Shown: positions 18,236 to 27,245, counted from the first letter of the stretch. The stretch: 64,000 nucleotides of DNA from Thermodesulfovibrio sp. (GCA_025057595.1 JANXBK010000004.1:40793-104792), one strand, 5' to 3'. The notes: generated by a model not told the origin, from the sequence alone. Made by a program: numbers and translations.

Positions 18236-19937
18236 AATAACTATTTACGATTTCAACCACTGCTTTATTTATAGAAACTAATTTAGACTCCTTAGTTCTT
18301 CTTTTCCTAATTTCTATTTTGTTTTCTTTAAGAGCTTTCTCTCCAATTATAACTTGTATTGGAATTCCTATAAGATCCGCATCCTTAAATTTAACTCCAG
18401 GACGTTCATCTCTATCGTCAATCAAAACTTCCATATGACGATCTGCGAAACTATTGTAGATTTCGCCTACTTTCTCATACAACTCTTCTGCTAATTTAAC
18501 AGTTTTTGCATCTCCCATATTAAGAGGGATTATTTCTATATCAAAGGGTGAGATACTTTTAGGCCATATAATTCCATCCTTGTCATAATTTTGTTCTATC
18601 GCAGCTGCAGCAACTCTTGCAGTCCCGATTCCGTAACTACCCATTATAATTGGTTTTTCTACTCCGTCTCTGTCTAAAAAATAGGCATGCAATGGCTCAG
18701 TATACTTAGTTCCGAGTTTAAAAATATTTCCAACCTCAATTGCTTTCTCAACTCTTACTGATTTACCACATTTTGGGCACAAATCTCTTTCCTTGACTTT
18801 TCTTATATCCGTCCATTGAGCCTCAAAATGAACACCTGGGACAATACCTTGAAGATGATAATCCTTTTTATTTGCTCCCGATATATAATGAATCTCTCTT
18901 TGGATTGAAAGATCAGCAATTTTTTTTATATTATGCCCGATTGGACCAACAAATCCAAGCTCAACTCCTAGTATCTCCTCAGCTTGTTCAAACGTAGCAA
19001 ATGTAAACTCTCCGATAATTTTTGCAAGTTTTTTTTCATTAAGCTCTTGGTCACCTCTTAGCATAACTAAAACAGGTTCGTTTTTTTCTGAAATTACAAG
19101 CAAAGTCTTTATAAAAAATTTCTCATCTATATTTAAAAACTCAGATACCTCCTTTACTGATTTTTTTTGAGGAGTATAAATTTCTTTAAACTCTAAATTT
19201 AAAGGTAAGAGAGTAGGAAGATTAGCTTTCGCAACCTCTATATTGGCAGCATAATCACAATTATCACATAACACTATATCATCTTCGCCTGCAGGTGTAG
19301 GAGCCATAAACTCATGAGATTCTAAATCTCCCATTATACCTGGATCAGATTCAACTTGATAGTATAGCAATCCACACCGTGTAAAAATCCTATGATAAGC
19401 CTCTGTATGAAGTCTATAACTTTCATCAAGTCCTTTCCAGTCTATATCAAAACTGTAGCTGTCTTTCATAATAAACTCTCTTGTTCTTAAGACTCCTCCT
19501 CGGGGCCTCGCTTCATCTCTAAGTTTTGTTTGAATTTGATACCATATTTGAGGTAGTTGTCTATAAGACTTTATTTCTTTTGAGGCAATCCAAGCCATTA
19601 TCTCTTCATGAGTCATTCCAAGACACATATCTCTTCCGGTTCTATCTTTAAGTCTAAACATCTCCTCCTTTATCGTATACCATCTTCCAGTTTGCTGCCA
19701 TATTTCTGCTGGGTGCAAAATAGGCATAGAAATCTCTTGAGCTCCAATACGTTCCATCTCTTCTTTTAAAATTGTATTTATTTTATTAAGAACTCGCCAA
19801 CCAAGAGGCAAGAAAATAAAAAGTCCAGCAGCAAGTTGCCTTACATATCCTGCTCTTAACATTAGAATGTGAGAAATAGCATTAATTCCCGATGGAGTTT
19901 CTCTCATAGTAGGGATGAAAAGATTAGAATATCTCAT
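18222..19937 (-). CDS. proS: Prolyl-tRNA synthetase, bacterial type
   Basis: 571-aa class II aminoacyl-tRNA synthetase. Motif 2 region QTKLRDEARPRGGVLRTREFIMKDSYSF, motif 3 MGSYGIGTARVAAA, and the C-terminal anticodon-binding domain (VLIDDRDERPGVKFKDADLIGIP). The YbaK-like editing insertion is present at about residues 230-400, as in the long bacterial form. Start ATG has GAGGGAGG upstream. First gene of the operon running to the GNAT gene. Confidence 0.96.
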   Translation of the reverse strand: MRYSNLFIPTMRETPSGINAISHILMLRAGYVRQLAAGLFIFLPLGWRVLNKINTILKEEMERIGAQEISMPILHPAEIWQQTGRWYTIKEEMFRLKDRTGRDMCLGMTHEEIMAWIASKEIKSYRQLPQIWYQIQTKLRDEARPRGGVLRTREFIMKDSYSFDIDWKGLDESYRLHTEAYHRIFTRCGLLYYQVESDPGIMGDLESHEFMAPTPAGEDDIVLCDNCDYAANIEVAKANLPTLLPLNLEFKEIYTPQKKSVKEVSEFLNIDEKFFIKTLLVISEKNEPVLVMLRGDQELNEKKLAKIIGEFTFATFEQAEEILGVELGFVGPIGHNIKKIADLSIQREIHYISGANKKDYHLQGIVPGVHFEAQWTDIRKVKERDLCPKCGKSVRVEKAIEVGNIFKLGTKYTEPLHAYFLDRDGVEKPIIMGSYGIGTARVAAAAIEQNYDKDGIIWPKSISPFDIEIIPLNMGDAKTVKLAEELYEKVGEIYNSFADRHMEVLIDDRDERPGVKFKDADLIGIPIQVIIGEKALKENKIEIRKRRTKESKLVSINKAVVEIVNSYYETY

Positions 19938-19965
19938 TAATTTACCTCCCTCAAGGACTCAATTA

Positions 19966-19971
19966 AGTATA
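19966..19971 (-). promoter_or_regulatory. Extended -10 promoter for proS operon
   Basis: TGATATACT on the minus strand gives an extended -10 (box TATACT). It lies 28 nt before the proS ATG, leaving room for the GAGGGAGG site, unlike the leaderless promoters elsewhere in the window. The rest of the 229-bp gap to mtaB shows nothing I recognise. Confidence 0.45.
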
Positions 19972-20166
19972 TCATAACAACTCCTCCCAAAACTATCCTA
20001 AATAATTTAACATAATATATATTATCGGAATTAAAATACATCGCAAAAAGATGTTTAAAAGTTGTTAATTTTTATATGAATAATTATAGAAACTTCATCA
20101 TTTCAAATGTAAATTTCGAAGATGACTAAACTTTAGGCAGATAAAATTTCAAATTATATTAATTTT

Positions 20167-21390
20167 TTATTCTTTAATTGCTCTTCCTAATGCGTGCTCA
20201 CCATCAATATCCTCTACTATAAATTTTATGAGACTTCCTTTTATTAAATTATCAGTTTTAATTAGGCATTTGATGTAATTATTAGATGTTCCTGTAAAAT
20301 AACTATTCTTTTGAGTTTCTACAATGACTTCTAATTCTTTATTAATAAATTTTTTAATATAGTTTAATTTTTTGCTTTTAGCTATTTCTAATAAAATGTT
20401 TGTTCTTTGTTTTTTAATCTCTTCGGAAATTTGATCTGGAAATTGAGAAGCTAAAGTCAATGGTCTTTTAGAATATGTAAATACATGTATATAAGAAAAA
20501 TCAATATCTTCAATAAGTTTTAAAGTTTTATTAAAATCTTCTTCAGTTTCTTTTGGAAATCCTACAATAACATCTGTGCCAATTGATATTTCTGGATAGG
20601 AGCTTAAAATTTTTTCTATTTTTTCAATAAATTCCTTAGAGCTATAAGGTCTGTTCATTAACTTTAAAATTTTGTCACTTCCATGTTGAAGTGGAATATG
20701 TAAATGTTTACAAATTCTTTCATGAGAGAGCATTTCAAGAAATTCCTCATTTATATAATTTATCTCTATAGATGTTAGCCTTACTCTCGGAATCTTTGTC
20801 TCTTTCAGTATGCTCCTAAGAAGAGTATTAAGATTTATATGATTTCTAAAATCTATTCCGTAAAGTCCTATATTAATTCCACTCAAGATAATTTCTTTAA
20901 TTCCTATAGATTCATAATCTTGTATCTCTCTCAGTATTTCTCTAATTTCATAACTTTTTGGGCTTCCTCTAAGATAAGGAACTATACAGTAACTGCAGTA
21001 TTGATTGCAACCATCCTGAATCTTTATAATTGCACGATGCCTACTGAAAGAAATTAAATCCTTTTCTTTGTGCATATAACTAAAGTAGTTGATTATATTA
21101 TCTTTTTCATTATTGACAAAAAAATTTATATTTTCTTCACTTTTTGGGCGAATTAGCTCAACATAGCAACCAGTTATAAAAGCGTTTTTTCTAAGTTTTT
21201 TTGCTTTGTTTATAATCTGCCTGGATTGAATTTCTGCCTTATGAGTAACTGCACAAGTATTCACTATCCAGCAGTCTGCATTTTCCGGCTCATTAACAAC
21301 CTCATATCCTCTTTTACGCAGAATTTTATCCCATTTTTGAGATTCTGCTTGATTGACTTTGCATCCATAAGTTATAAAACATACTTTCAT
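20167..21390 (-). CDS. mtaB: tRNA t6A37 methylthiotransferase MtaB
   Basis: 407-aa radical SAM methylthiotransferase converting t6A37 to ms2t6A37. The N-terminal UPF0004 cluster cysteines are in FITYGCKVNQAES, VNTCAVT and ITGCYV; the radical SAM motif is CNQYCSYCIVP. TRAM-like C-terminus. The opening FITYGCKVNQ is the MtaB form, distinct from MiaB. Start shares one base with the miaB stop (TAATG), so the two are translationally coupled. Confidence 0.9.
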   Translation of the reverse strand: MKVCFITYGCKVNQAESQKWDKILRKRGYEVVNEPENADCWIVNTCAVTHKAEIQSRQIINKAKKLRKNAFITGCYVELIRPKSEENINFFVNNEKDNIINYFSYMHKEKDLISFSRHRAIIKIQDGCNQYCSYCIVPYLRGSPKSYEIREILREIQDYESIGIKEIILSGINIGLYGIDFRNHINLNTLLRSILKETKIPRVRLTSIEINYINEEFLEMLSHERICKHLHIPLQHGSDKILKLMNRPYSSKEFIEKIEKILSSYPEISIGTDVIVGFPKETEEDFNKTLKLIEDIDFSYIHVFTYSKRPLTLASQFPDQISEEIKKQRTNILLEIAKSKKLNYIKKFINKELEVIVETQKNSYFTGTSNNYIKCLIKTDNLIKGSLIKFIVEDIDGEHALGRAIKE

Positions 21391-22679
21391 TAAATTATCT
21401 CTCCCTCTAGAGAGTGTCTATGTCCTTTTATTATCTTAACTTTAATAATTTTTCCTGGGGCTAAATCCTTAATTATTTTTACAACTTTATTTGTTCTCGT
21501 TCTTCCAATTGTAAATCCTTCTTCATCTTTACCTTCAATTAAAATCTCTTGAATACTTCCCTCTAAAAATTTATTTTTTATTTCAGTTATTTCATCCTGC
21601 AGTTTTAAAACTTCAGCTAATCTAAAGGCTTTCACCTCTTCAGGAAGATGACCATCAAGTTTAGCTGCCGCTGTTCCAGGCCTTGAGGAAAACTTAAAAG
21701 CAAATATTCCATCAAATTGAATTTCCTTTAATGCATCTATAGTTTTATTAAAATCTTCATCTGTTTCTTGAGGAAATCCAACTATTATATCTGAGGTTAT
21801 TGAAATATTTGGAATCAACTGTCTTAACCACATTATTTTTTCTAAATACTCTTCGTAGGTATATTTTCTATTCATTAGTTTTAAGATTTTATCTGACCCT
21901 GCTTGAAGCGGCAAATGAATATGTTCGCATATCTTTTCACAACTCATCATTGTATTAATAAGTTTTTTTGAAAGATCTTTTGGATGAGAAGTTATAAACC
22001 TTATTCTTTCTATACCTTCAATTTCATTTATTCTTTTTAATAATTCTGGGAAATCAATATCTCCATCTCTATAGGAGTTTACATTTTGACCAAGTAGTGT
22101 AACCTCTTTATAACCCTGCTCTGCTAAAATTTTAATTTCATTTATAATACTTTCTGAAGGTCTACTTCTTTCTCTTCCTCTTGTATATGGCACTATACAA
22201 TAACTACAAAAGTTATTACATCCATAAATTATGTTAACCCAAGCTTTTACTAAATTTTTTCTTAAAACAGGTAAATTTATTTTTGCTATCTCTGGATTTT
22301 CACTTATTAATACTTTATTAGAAATTTTTCCATTTAAAATTTCTGTCAAATAGTTAATATTATCAGGTCCTATTACATAATCTACGTATGGTGCGAAATT
22401 GAATATTTTTTCACCTCTTAACTGGGCTATACAACCAGCAACAATAATTTTCAAATTAGGATTTTTTCTCTTTAAATGCTTTACTCTCCCAAGACTACTA
22501 AAAAATTTATGTTCTGCCTTTTGCCTTATAGCACAAGTATTAAAAACAATAACATCCGCATCCTTTGGTTCTTCCACTTCAAAAAATCCTTTAGAGCAAA
22601 AAATACCTAGCATTCTTTCTGAATCATGCTCATTCATCTGACAACCAAATGTTTTAATATATACTTTTCTTGTCTTCAT
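21390..22679 (-). CDS. miaB: tRNA i6A37 methylthiotransferase MiaB
   Basis: 429-aa radical SAM enzyme adding the methylthio group to i6A37. Motifs: IKTFGCQMNEHDSE, FNTCAIRQKAE, VAGCIAQ for the auxiliary cluster; YGCNNFCSYCIVPYTRGRERSR for the SAM cluster; C-terminal TRAM domain ending KIIKGHRHSLEGEI. Start lacks a Shine-Dalgarno and has TGGTATAAT 6 nt upstream. The tandem with mtaB suggests one duplicated methylthiotransferase pair acting on different tRNAs. Confidence 0.94.
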   Translation of the reverse strand: MKTRKVYIKTFGCQMNEHDSERMLGIFCSKGFFEVEEPKDADVIVFNTCAIRQKAEHKFFSSLGRVKHLKRKNPNLKIIVAGCIAQLRGEKIFNFAPYVDYVIGPDNINYLTEILNGKISNKVLISENPEIAKINLPVLRKNLVKAWVNIIYGCNNFCSYCIVPYTRGRERSRPSESIINEIKILAEQGYKEVTLLGQNVNSYRDGDIDFPELLKRINEIEGIERIRFITSHPKDLSKKLINTMMSCEKICEHIHLPLQAGSDKILKLMNRKYTYEEYLEKIMWLRQLIPNISITSDIIVGFPQETDEDFNKTIDALKEIQFDGIFAFKFSSRPGTAAAKLDGHLPEEVKAFRLAEVLKLQDEITEIKNKFLEGSIQEILIEGKDEEGFTIGRTRTNKVVKIIKDLAPGKIIKVKIIKGHRHSLEGEII

Positions 22680-22685
22680 AGTTTT

Positions 22686-22694
22686 ATTATACCA
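22686..22694 (-). promoter_or_regulatory. Extended -10 leaderless promoter of miaB-mtaB
   Basis: TGGTATAAT on the minus strand, 6 nt before the miaB ATG. A start site 7 nt past the -10 falls on the A of AUG. No Shine-Dalgarno. Confidence 0.55.
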
Positions 22695-22870
22695 ATTACC
22701 AATAAAAAGCTTCCTAACTAAAGCTTACATCAATGAAATTAAAAAATATTTCATATATTTTTTGACTTTTTTAAACTCTTTTTTAAAATATTTTTCAATC
22801 TCGTGAACTTTTTCTAAAGATTATATTACTGAATTATGAAAATACCTCAAAAAGTTTATTTAAATATAAT

Positions 22871-23430
22871 TTAAATATATTTTTTAGTCTTGTTAATAAT
22901 AAAGAAATGGCGGTAAGGACTAAAAATATTTGCAAGTTCACCTTTCAGATAATCCACTAAATTTATCCCATCTCTGTTTCCTTAGGGTCTGATGTGCTTA
23001 AAAAAAGACTTCTATTAAGCCTACAGTAAGATTAGGTATTGATACAAGTTCAGGACCTGTTTCTTTTTCATACCAATAATAACCCTCACCAGCCTTTTGC
23101 GCCTAAGTCACCTCCAAATACTCTTCTCCGGACTTTTCAATAAATTTTTTATAGAAATCTTTATCTTCCTGATATATTACTTTACATTCCTCTGATTTTT
23201 TTCCCTTTAATATCCTCAATACATTTTGACAAGTCCATTGATTTTTTTGTTTCAGCACAAATAGTTGAAGCTAAAATAGAGCCTTGATCACTGTCCAAAA
23301 GTTATTGCAAAATTTATAATATTTTTCAAAAAAATCCAAGTAATATTTAGAGTCTTTCTGGATTGGCTATGAGAAAACATCACCATAGGAATAATTAATA
23401 TAAGTAAGAGGATCAAAAAATTATTTTCAT
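22871..23430 (-). pseudogene. Decayed gene for a secreted protein of unknown family
   Basis: No long ORF, but the minus strand shows coding sequence broken in several places. It starts ATG at 23430 (MKIIF, then a shift to LILLLILIIPMVMFSHSQS, a signal peptide). Further shifted segments are DSKYYLDFFEKYYKFCNNFW, SDQGSILASTICAETKKSMDL, KSEECKVIYQEDKDFYKKFIEK, then an in-frame TAG followed by AQKAGEGYYWYEKETGPELV, and finally DGINLVDYLKGELANIF. At least five lesions. I do not recognise the family. It lies just downstream of the OmpA pseudogene in the same direction. Confidence 0.6.
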
Positions 23431-23485
23431 AATTTATTCCCCAATTACTTACATTTAAGACCTCTTAAACTTTTCACATACAAAA

Positions 23486-24325
23486 TTACTGCTCAACAAG
23501 TTCAACCCTTCTGTTTTTTGCTCTACCATCCTCTGTTTTATTTGATGCAACTGGTGCAAAAGAGGCAACTCCAAAGGCTTTTAATCTGTCAGGTGAGATT
23601 TTGTGTTTTGTTGTAAGTTCCTTTACCACAGCATCTGCCCTTGCCTTTGAGAGTTTAAGGTTATAATCGAGATTACCAACATTATCAGTGTGTCCTACAA
23701 CATAAAGTTTTAGCTTGGGATTATCCCTAAGAAGTTTGGCAATCTCTTTTATAGCAGGCTCTGACTCTGGCTTTATGTCTGCTTTATCAAAGTCAAAGTA
23801 GATACCATAAACTGAAGCACTTCCTTTCGCTTGAATATCGCTTAAAAGAGTTTTAGCATCTGCTACAATTTGTTGTTCCATTAAAGCTTTTTCTACTATA
23901 AATATAATAATAGTTTTTATCCCAGTTATCTATATCAATATCAGCCCAAATCTCTTCTCCGTCTTTTTTAATTTTAATGTAAGAATGTCCCTCACCGCGT
24001 GGGTCTTTCATAAAAAACAGCCCACCTATCTTTTGAGCAGCATTAGTGTAGTTTCTTAACCTCAAGCTCGCTTTTTTTACCTCTAAATACTCTTTAATAT
24101 CATAAATGATATAAAAATAACGACCTTCTACTACAACCTCCTTTTTGTAACAGGATCAATAAATTTATGAGCTGCAAACTCTTTGTATTCGCAATCGGAA
24201 ATATAATACTCTTTCATCCTTGTAAAAGTGGATGGTCTTTACAGCCGATAATTAGTTTGAGCAAAAATCAGATCAGGGCTGATAATTAGCCCCATAAAAA
24301 ATATTAAAATCAATATTTTTCTCAT
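23486..24325 (-). pseudogene. Frameshifted OmpA-family protein gene
   Basis: An intact-looking start (AAGGAGG, then ATG at 24325) encodes the signal peptide MRKILILIFFMGLIISPDLIFA. The frame breaks after NYRL (TAA at 24239-24241), resumes as TRMKEYYISDCEYKEFAAHKF, breaks at about 24130-24145 (TAGTAG), resumes as VVEGRYFYIIYDIKEYLE...RNYTNAAQKIGG, and breaks again near 23905. The last part, an ORF of 131 aa, is a complete OmpA C-terminal peptidoglycan-binding domain (YFDFDKADIKPESEPAI, VVGHTDNVG, LSKARADAV). Read across the breaks, it matches long OmpA proteins opening KDHPL.TRMP.YYI.D. The C-terminal ORF alone has no signal peptide. Confidence 0.8.
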
Positions 24326-24342
24326 CTGAACCTCCTTAAATA

Positions 24343-24835
24343 CTACTCCATCATTTCTTTTGCTAAAGGTCTGCTAACAAATATGGTAGAGGTAATTGTG
24401 CTAATTAAGAAATAAATCACCACTGTTAAGACTATTACAACAATAACATATACCAAAGCTTTCTCTTTCGGAGTATTCATAAGAAAAGGTGTCATTGAGA
24501 ATGTAACAGCTTTCAAAGCATTTGTGAGATTCTTCTCTGAACCAAAGTTGGTGCTAAGGCGTTGGCAATCAATACTGAAATATAAATTCCAGCCAGTGAT
24601 AAAACATAGTAAACTATAGAATATCCAATCACTGCATTACCGATAAACTGAGCCACTGCAGGTATTGCGGCAAGAATGACAGCATAGGAAAAATAAAACT
24701 CTCTAATGCTTATTTGTTCATCTTTAATCTCTACTGTAGGTCCTAATATGAAAGAGGGAAAATAGGAGATCACTATTACAATGCAGGCAACAGGTAAAAT
24801 GCCTATCCAAACTACCACCTCAGACTTTTACTCAT
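24343..24835 (-). pseudogene. Decayed YIP1-family membrane protein gene
   Basis: The largest surviving piece (24513-24818) reads as a YIP1-like membrane protein: EFYFSYAVILAAIPAVAQFIGNAVIGYS and YVLSLAGIYISVLIANALAPT. It then shifts frame at ACTTTGG (one T short) and continues TFGSEKNLTNALKAVTFSMTP, immediately joined to FLMNTPKEKALVYVIVVIV, so about 40 residues normally between these two conserved segments are missing. An ATG with GGAGGG lies at 24835, but its frame stops after seven codons. Downstream SD and ATG of the OmpA pseudogene follow within 20 nt, so this was an operon. Confidence 0.65.
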
Positions 24836-25023
24836 CCCTCCTTTCAATTTTTTAGTTTAGTTAAGATATTTAAAGATAAGAGTCGACTAAGAAGTTATAT
24901 AAAAAAAGCGTTTATAGAGACAGTAATATAATTTATTTAATTTTTTTATAATTTTTTTAAATAAAAAATTTTAAAAATTAGCCCGACTAATAATAACTTT
25001 TTAACAATAAACCAAAATCTTTT
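24836..25023. other. AT-rich intergenic gap
   Basis: 188 bp between the YIP1 pseudogene and the SfsA fusion gene. Long T and A runs, no hairpin with a U-tract, no RNA gene and no repeat that I can recognise. It presumably held the promoter of the dead operon. Confidence 0.5.
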
Positions 25024-26208
25024 TTAGATCTCATCATTTCCTATCAACAACTTCTCCAACATTTTAATTCTAAAAAAGTTAACTAAATTAATAAATTTTT
25101 CATTATTTGTCGGATTATCTCTAAGATAGAAGAGATGTGTTTTACAACTACAGTCAGAACAGCCAAAGTTTTCTAATACTTCATCTGATATCTCCTCCAA
25201 TTTTTTTGCTATATCACACTCCACATGTAATGAGGTAATTATTGGAAAATCTTGTATAATTTGAGCTTCTTTTAAAAGATAATCTATATGCCATCTGAAT
25301 TTTTTAAGTTTTCTTTTATGCCTTTTTATTCTCTTTGAAAGGCCTCTTTTAGCAGAACCTACATATATATAGTATCCTTTTCTAAATCTTAAACTACCTA
25401 AAGAACCTATATTTAACTCTATATTTTTAGCAAGACCTATTACTAATAAATAAGAGCCTCTATCATATAGTTCTTTTTCTATGAACTCAAAGGGTATTTT
25501 AACTTCTCTTATATTAGTTACAAAACTAAAAGAACTATCCCAATCAATACAAATAGCTTTTATATCTACTTTATTCTTTATCTTTAAAAGAAGTTTTGCA
25601 AACTCTAAATCTATATGATAGGCAGGTAAAAAATATTTAATATAAGGATTCATTATTACAAATAGTATTGACGATTTTATTTGTTGATTTGACAACTTAT
25701 ATAGTTTGTGTAAATGTTTTTGTCCTCTTAAGGTTATAGCATCCGGAAACATAGCAATTCTGCCTTCAAAGAGTGTACAAGTTTTTACCTCAAGATATAT
25801 TTTTTTAGAGTCTGAATCACTAAGTAAGAGATCAAATTTGCAATCTTCATATCTTACTTCTTCCTTCAAGACTTTTAAATCTCTATAGAAAGGAATTTTA
25901 TTGTTTTTTATTAAATGAGAGACTATTTTATTTGTTAGATGAGTATGCAGTAACAGAGTTTTATTATTTTTGTAGCAAGCTAAAACTGTATACCTAAGAT
26001 TTTTTTGAGTTTTATTTTTAACTAATAAAAGTTCCGTCTTGTTAGGAATCAGAAGTTCTATAAGTTTGCCTGAATTAGGAAGATAACATCGTTGCTTTCT
26101 TTTATTTATCTCTACTAAAACTTCAAATCTATTTAGTCGATTTACAAATTTACCTTTAATTTTTCTAAATAAAAACGGATATTCTATTTTCATATTGTGT
26201 ATATACAT
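25024..26208 (-). CDS. SfsA domain fused to a GIY-YIG (DUF123) domain
   Basis: 394-aa two-domain protein. Residues 1-230 match SfsA (sugar fermentation stimulation protein, nuclease-like fold): RFEVLVEI, CYLPNSGKL, and the PD-(D/E)xK-like core FDLLLSDSDSKKIYLEVKTCTL followed by FPDAITLRGQKHL. Residues 255-370 match DUF123/GIY-YIG: GYYIYVGSAKRGLSKRIKRH, WHIDYLL and the cysteine-rich FGCSDCSCKTHLFY. The ORF start MYIHNMKIEY has TATACT 8 nt upstream and no Shine-Dalgarno; the internal Met at 26193 is an alternative. DNA binding is likely; biological role unknown. Confidence 0.85.
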   Translation of the reverse strand: MYIHNMKIEYPFLFRKIKGKFVNRLNRFEVLVEINKRKQRCYLPNSGKLIELLIPNKTELLLVKNKTQKNLRYTVLACYKNNKTLLLHTHLTNKIVSHLIKNNKIPFYRDLKVLKEEVRYEDCKFDLLLSDSDSKKIYLEVKTCTLFEGRIAMFPDAITLRGQKHLHKLYKLSNQQIKSSILFVIMNPYIKYFLPAYHIDLEFAKLLLKIKNKVDIKAICIDWDSSFSFVTNIREVKIPFEFIEKELYDRGSYLLVIGLAKNIELNIGSLGSLRFRKGYYIYVGSAKRGLSKRIKRHKRKLKKFRWHIDYLLKEAQIIQDFPIITSLHVECDIAKKLEEISDEVLENFGCSDCSCKTHLFYLRDNPTNNEKFINLVNFFRIKMLEKLLIGNDEI

Positions 26209-26229
26209 ATAGCTTTAGTATAATATTTT
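26209..26229. promoter_or_regulatory. Overlapping divergent -10 elements
   Basis: Only 21 bp separate the divergent start codons. Plus strand TATAAT (26219-26224) is 5 nt before the ATG at 26230. Minus strand TATACT occupies 26217-26222, 8 nt before the ATG at 26208. The two boxes share bases 26219-26222, so the same AT-rich core can serve transcription both ways, giving two leaderless mRNAs. Confidence 0.5.
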
Positions 26230-26730
26230 ATGAAACAATTAAAACTAACTTTTTTGCTTCTACTACTTTTTATCACTACACCTGCGGTGGCTTTAGATCT
26301 TACTCCTTGTAATGAAAGGGATATAGAAGGTAGTTTCACTTTAACTCTCTATTCAAACCTATTCATTAATGATCCTGAAACATTCATAATTCTTGACAAA
26401 CAAGATGATATCAAAATTACTCCATATGCTCCAAATTTTAAATACAAAGTATTTGAAGGGTTAAATGAAAAAGAAGCTATTAGGCTTACTAAAGAATTTT
26501 TAAACAACCCAGCCTTTGTCAGTTTTATAAAATGCTCTACAATTGGTAAGAATGACGAAGTATTCGGATATGAGCTTAAACCAATTTATTTTCCTTGGAT
26601 TTTTGGAGTTTTAGAGCCTATTGAAACAGTTTATAAAAAAGAAAATAATTTAATAAAAGTTTTTATAAGACTTAATCCTATAGTAGAAAAACAGATTTAC
26701 AACAATGGAAATAAAAATATCGAAGATTAA
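26230..26730 (+). CDS. Small secreted protein of unknown function
   Basis: 166 aa with a clear signal peptide (LTFLLLLLFITTPAVA, cleavage after AVA). The mature part has two cysteines (TPCNERD, IKCSTIG) that could pair, and a folded-looking sequence with FGYELKPIYFPWIFGVLEPIETVY. I recognise no family. Start has no Shine-Dalgarno and sits 5 nt after TATAAT. Convergent with moaC by 4 bp overlap. Confidence 0.6.
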   Translation: MKQLKLTFLLLLLFITTPAVALDLTPCNERDIEGSFTLTLYSNLFINDPETFIILDKQDDIKITPYAPNFKYKVFEGLNEKEAIRLTKEFLNNPAFVSFIKCSTIGKNDEVFGYELKPIYFPWIFGVLEPIETVYKKENNLIKVFIRLNPIVEKQIYNNGNKNIED

Positions 26731-27203
26731 TCAACTCTTTTAAACTCACCACTTTTACCACCTACTTTATAAATTAGTTTTATATCTTCTACTGTCATCT
26801 CTTTGTCCACTGCTTTACACATATCATAAATTGTTAACGCAGCAACTGCTGTTGCAACCATGGCCTCCATCTCAACACCTGTTTGAGCAGATGTCTTAAC
26901 AGTCGTTAAAATTTCCACTCTGCTGTTAAATTCATCAACAGTAAAGTTTATCTCTACGGAAGTTATAGGCAGAGGATGACAGAGAGGAATAAGATGTGAA
27001 GTCATTTTAGCTGCCATAATACCAGCTAAGCGAGCTACTTCAAACACATCACCTTTTGCTATTTTCTTATTTAAAATCATTTGTAAAGTCTCGCTCTTCA
27101 TCCTTACAGAACCTCTCACAGTTGCAACTCTTTCAGTAACAGGTTTAGCTGTTATGTCTACCATTTTTGCTCTGCCTTTTTCATCAAAATGAGTTAAACT
27201 CAT
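26727..27203 (-). CDS. moaC: Cyclic pyranopterin monophosphate synthase MoaC
   Basis: 158-aa enzyme of molybdenum cofactor synthesis. Conserved HLIPLCHPLPIT, KTSAQTGVEMEAMVATAVAALTIYDMCKAVDK and KVGGKSGEF are all present, including the catalytic lysines. Full length. No other moa gene is adjacent. Start lacks a Shine-Dalgarno; an extended -10 TGTTATAAT lies 10 nt upstream. Divergent from the antiporter gene over 42 bp. Confidence 0.95.
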   Translation of the reverse strand: MSLTHFDEKGRAKMVDITAKPVTERVATVRGSVRMKSETLQMILNKKIAKGDVFEVARLAGIMAAKMTSHLIPLCHPLPITSVEINFTVDEFNSRVEILTTVKTSAQTGVEMEAMVATAVAALTIYDMCKAVDKEMTVEDIKLIYKVGGKSGEFKRVD

Positions 27204-27213
27204 TGTTTTTTAA

Positions 27214-27238
27214 ATTATAACATAACTTGAATTATAAT
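27214..27238. promoter_or_regulatory. Divergent moaC / antiporter promoters
   Basis: In the 42-bp gap, the minus strand has TGTTATAAT (box 27214-27219) 10 nt before the moaC ATG, and the plus strand has TATAAT (27233-27238) 7 nt before the antiporter ATG at 27246. Neither start codon has a Shine-Dalgarno. Confidence 0.5.
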
Positions 27239-27245
27239 AAAGTTA

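Noticed and set aside
23853-24065. 70-aa ORF and neighbouring 131-aa OmpA ORF as two separate genes
   Set aside because: Read across a single-base shift they are adjoining parts of one OmpA-family protein; treated as one pseudogene.
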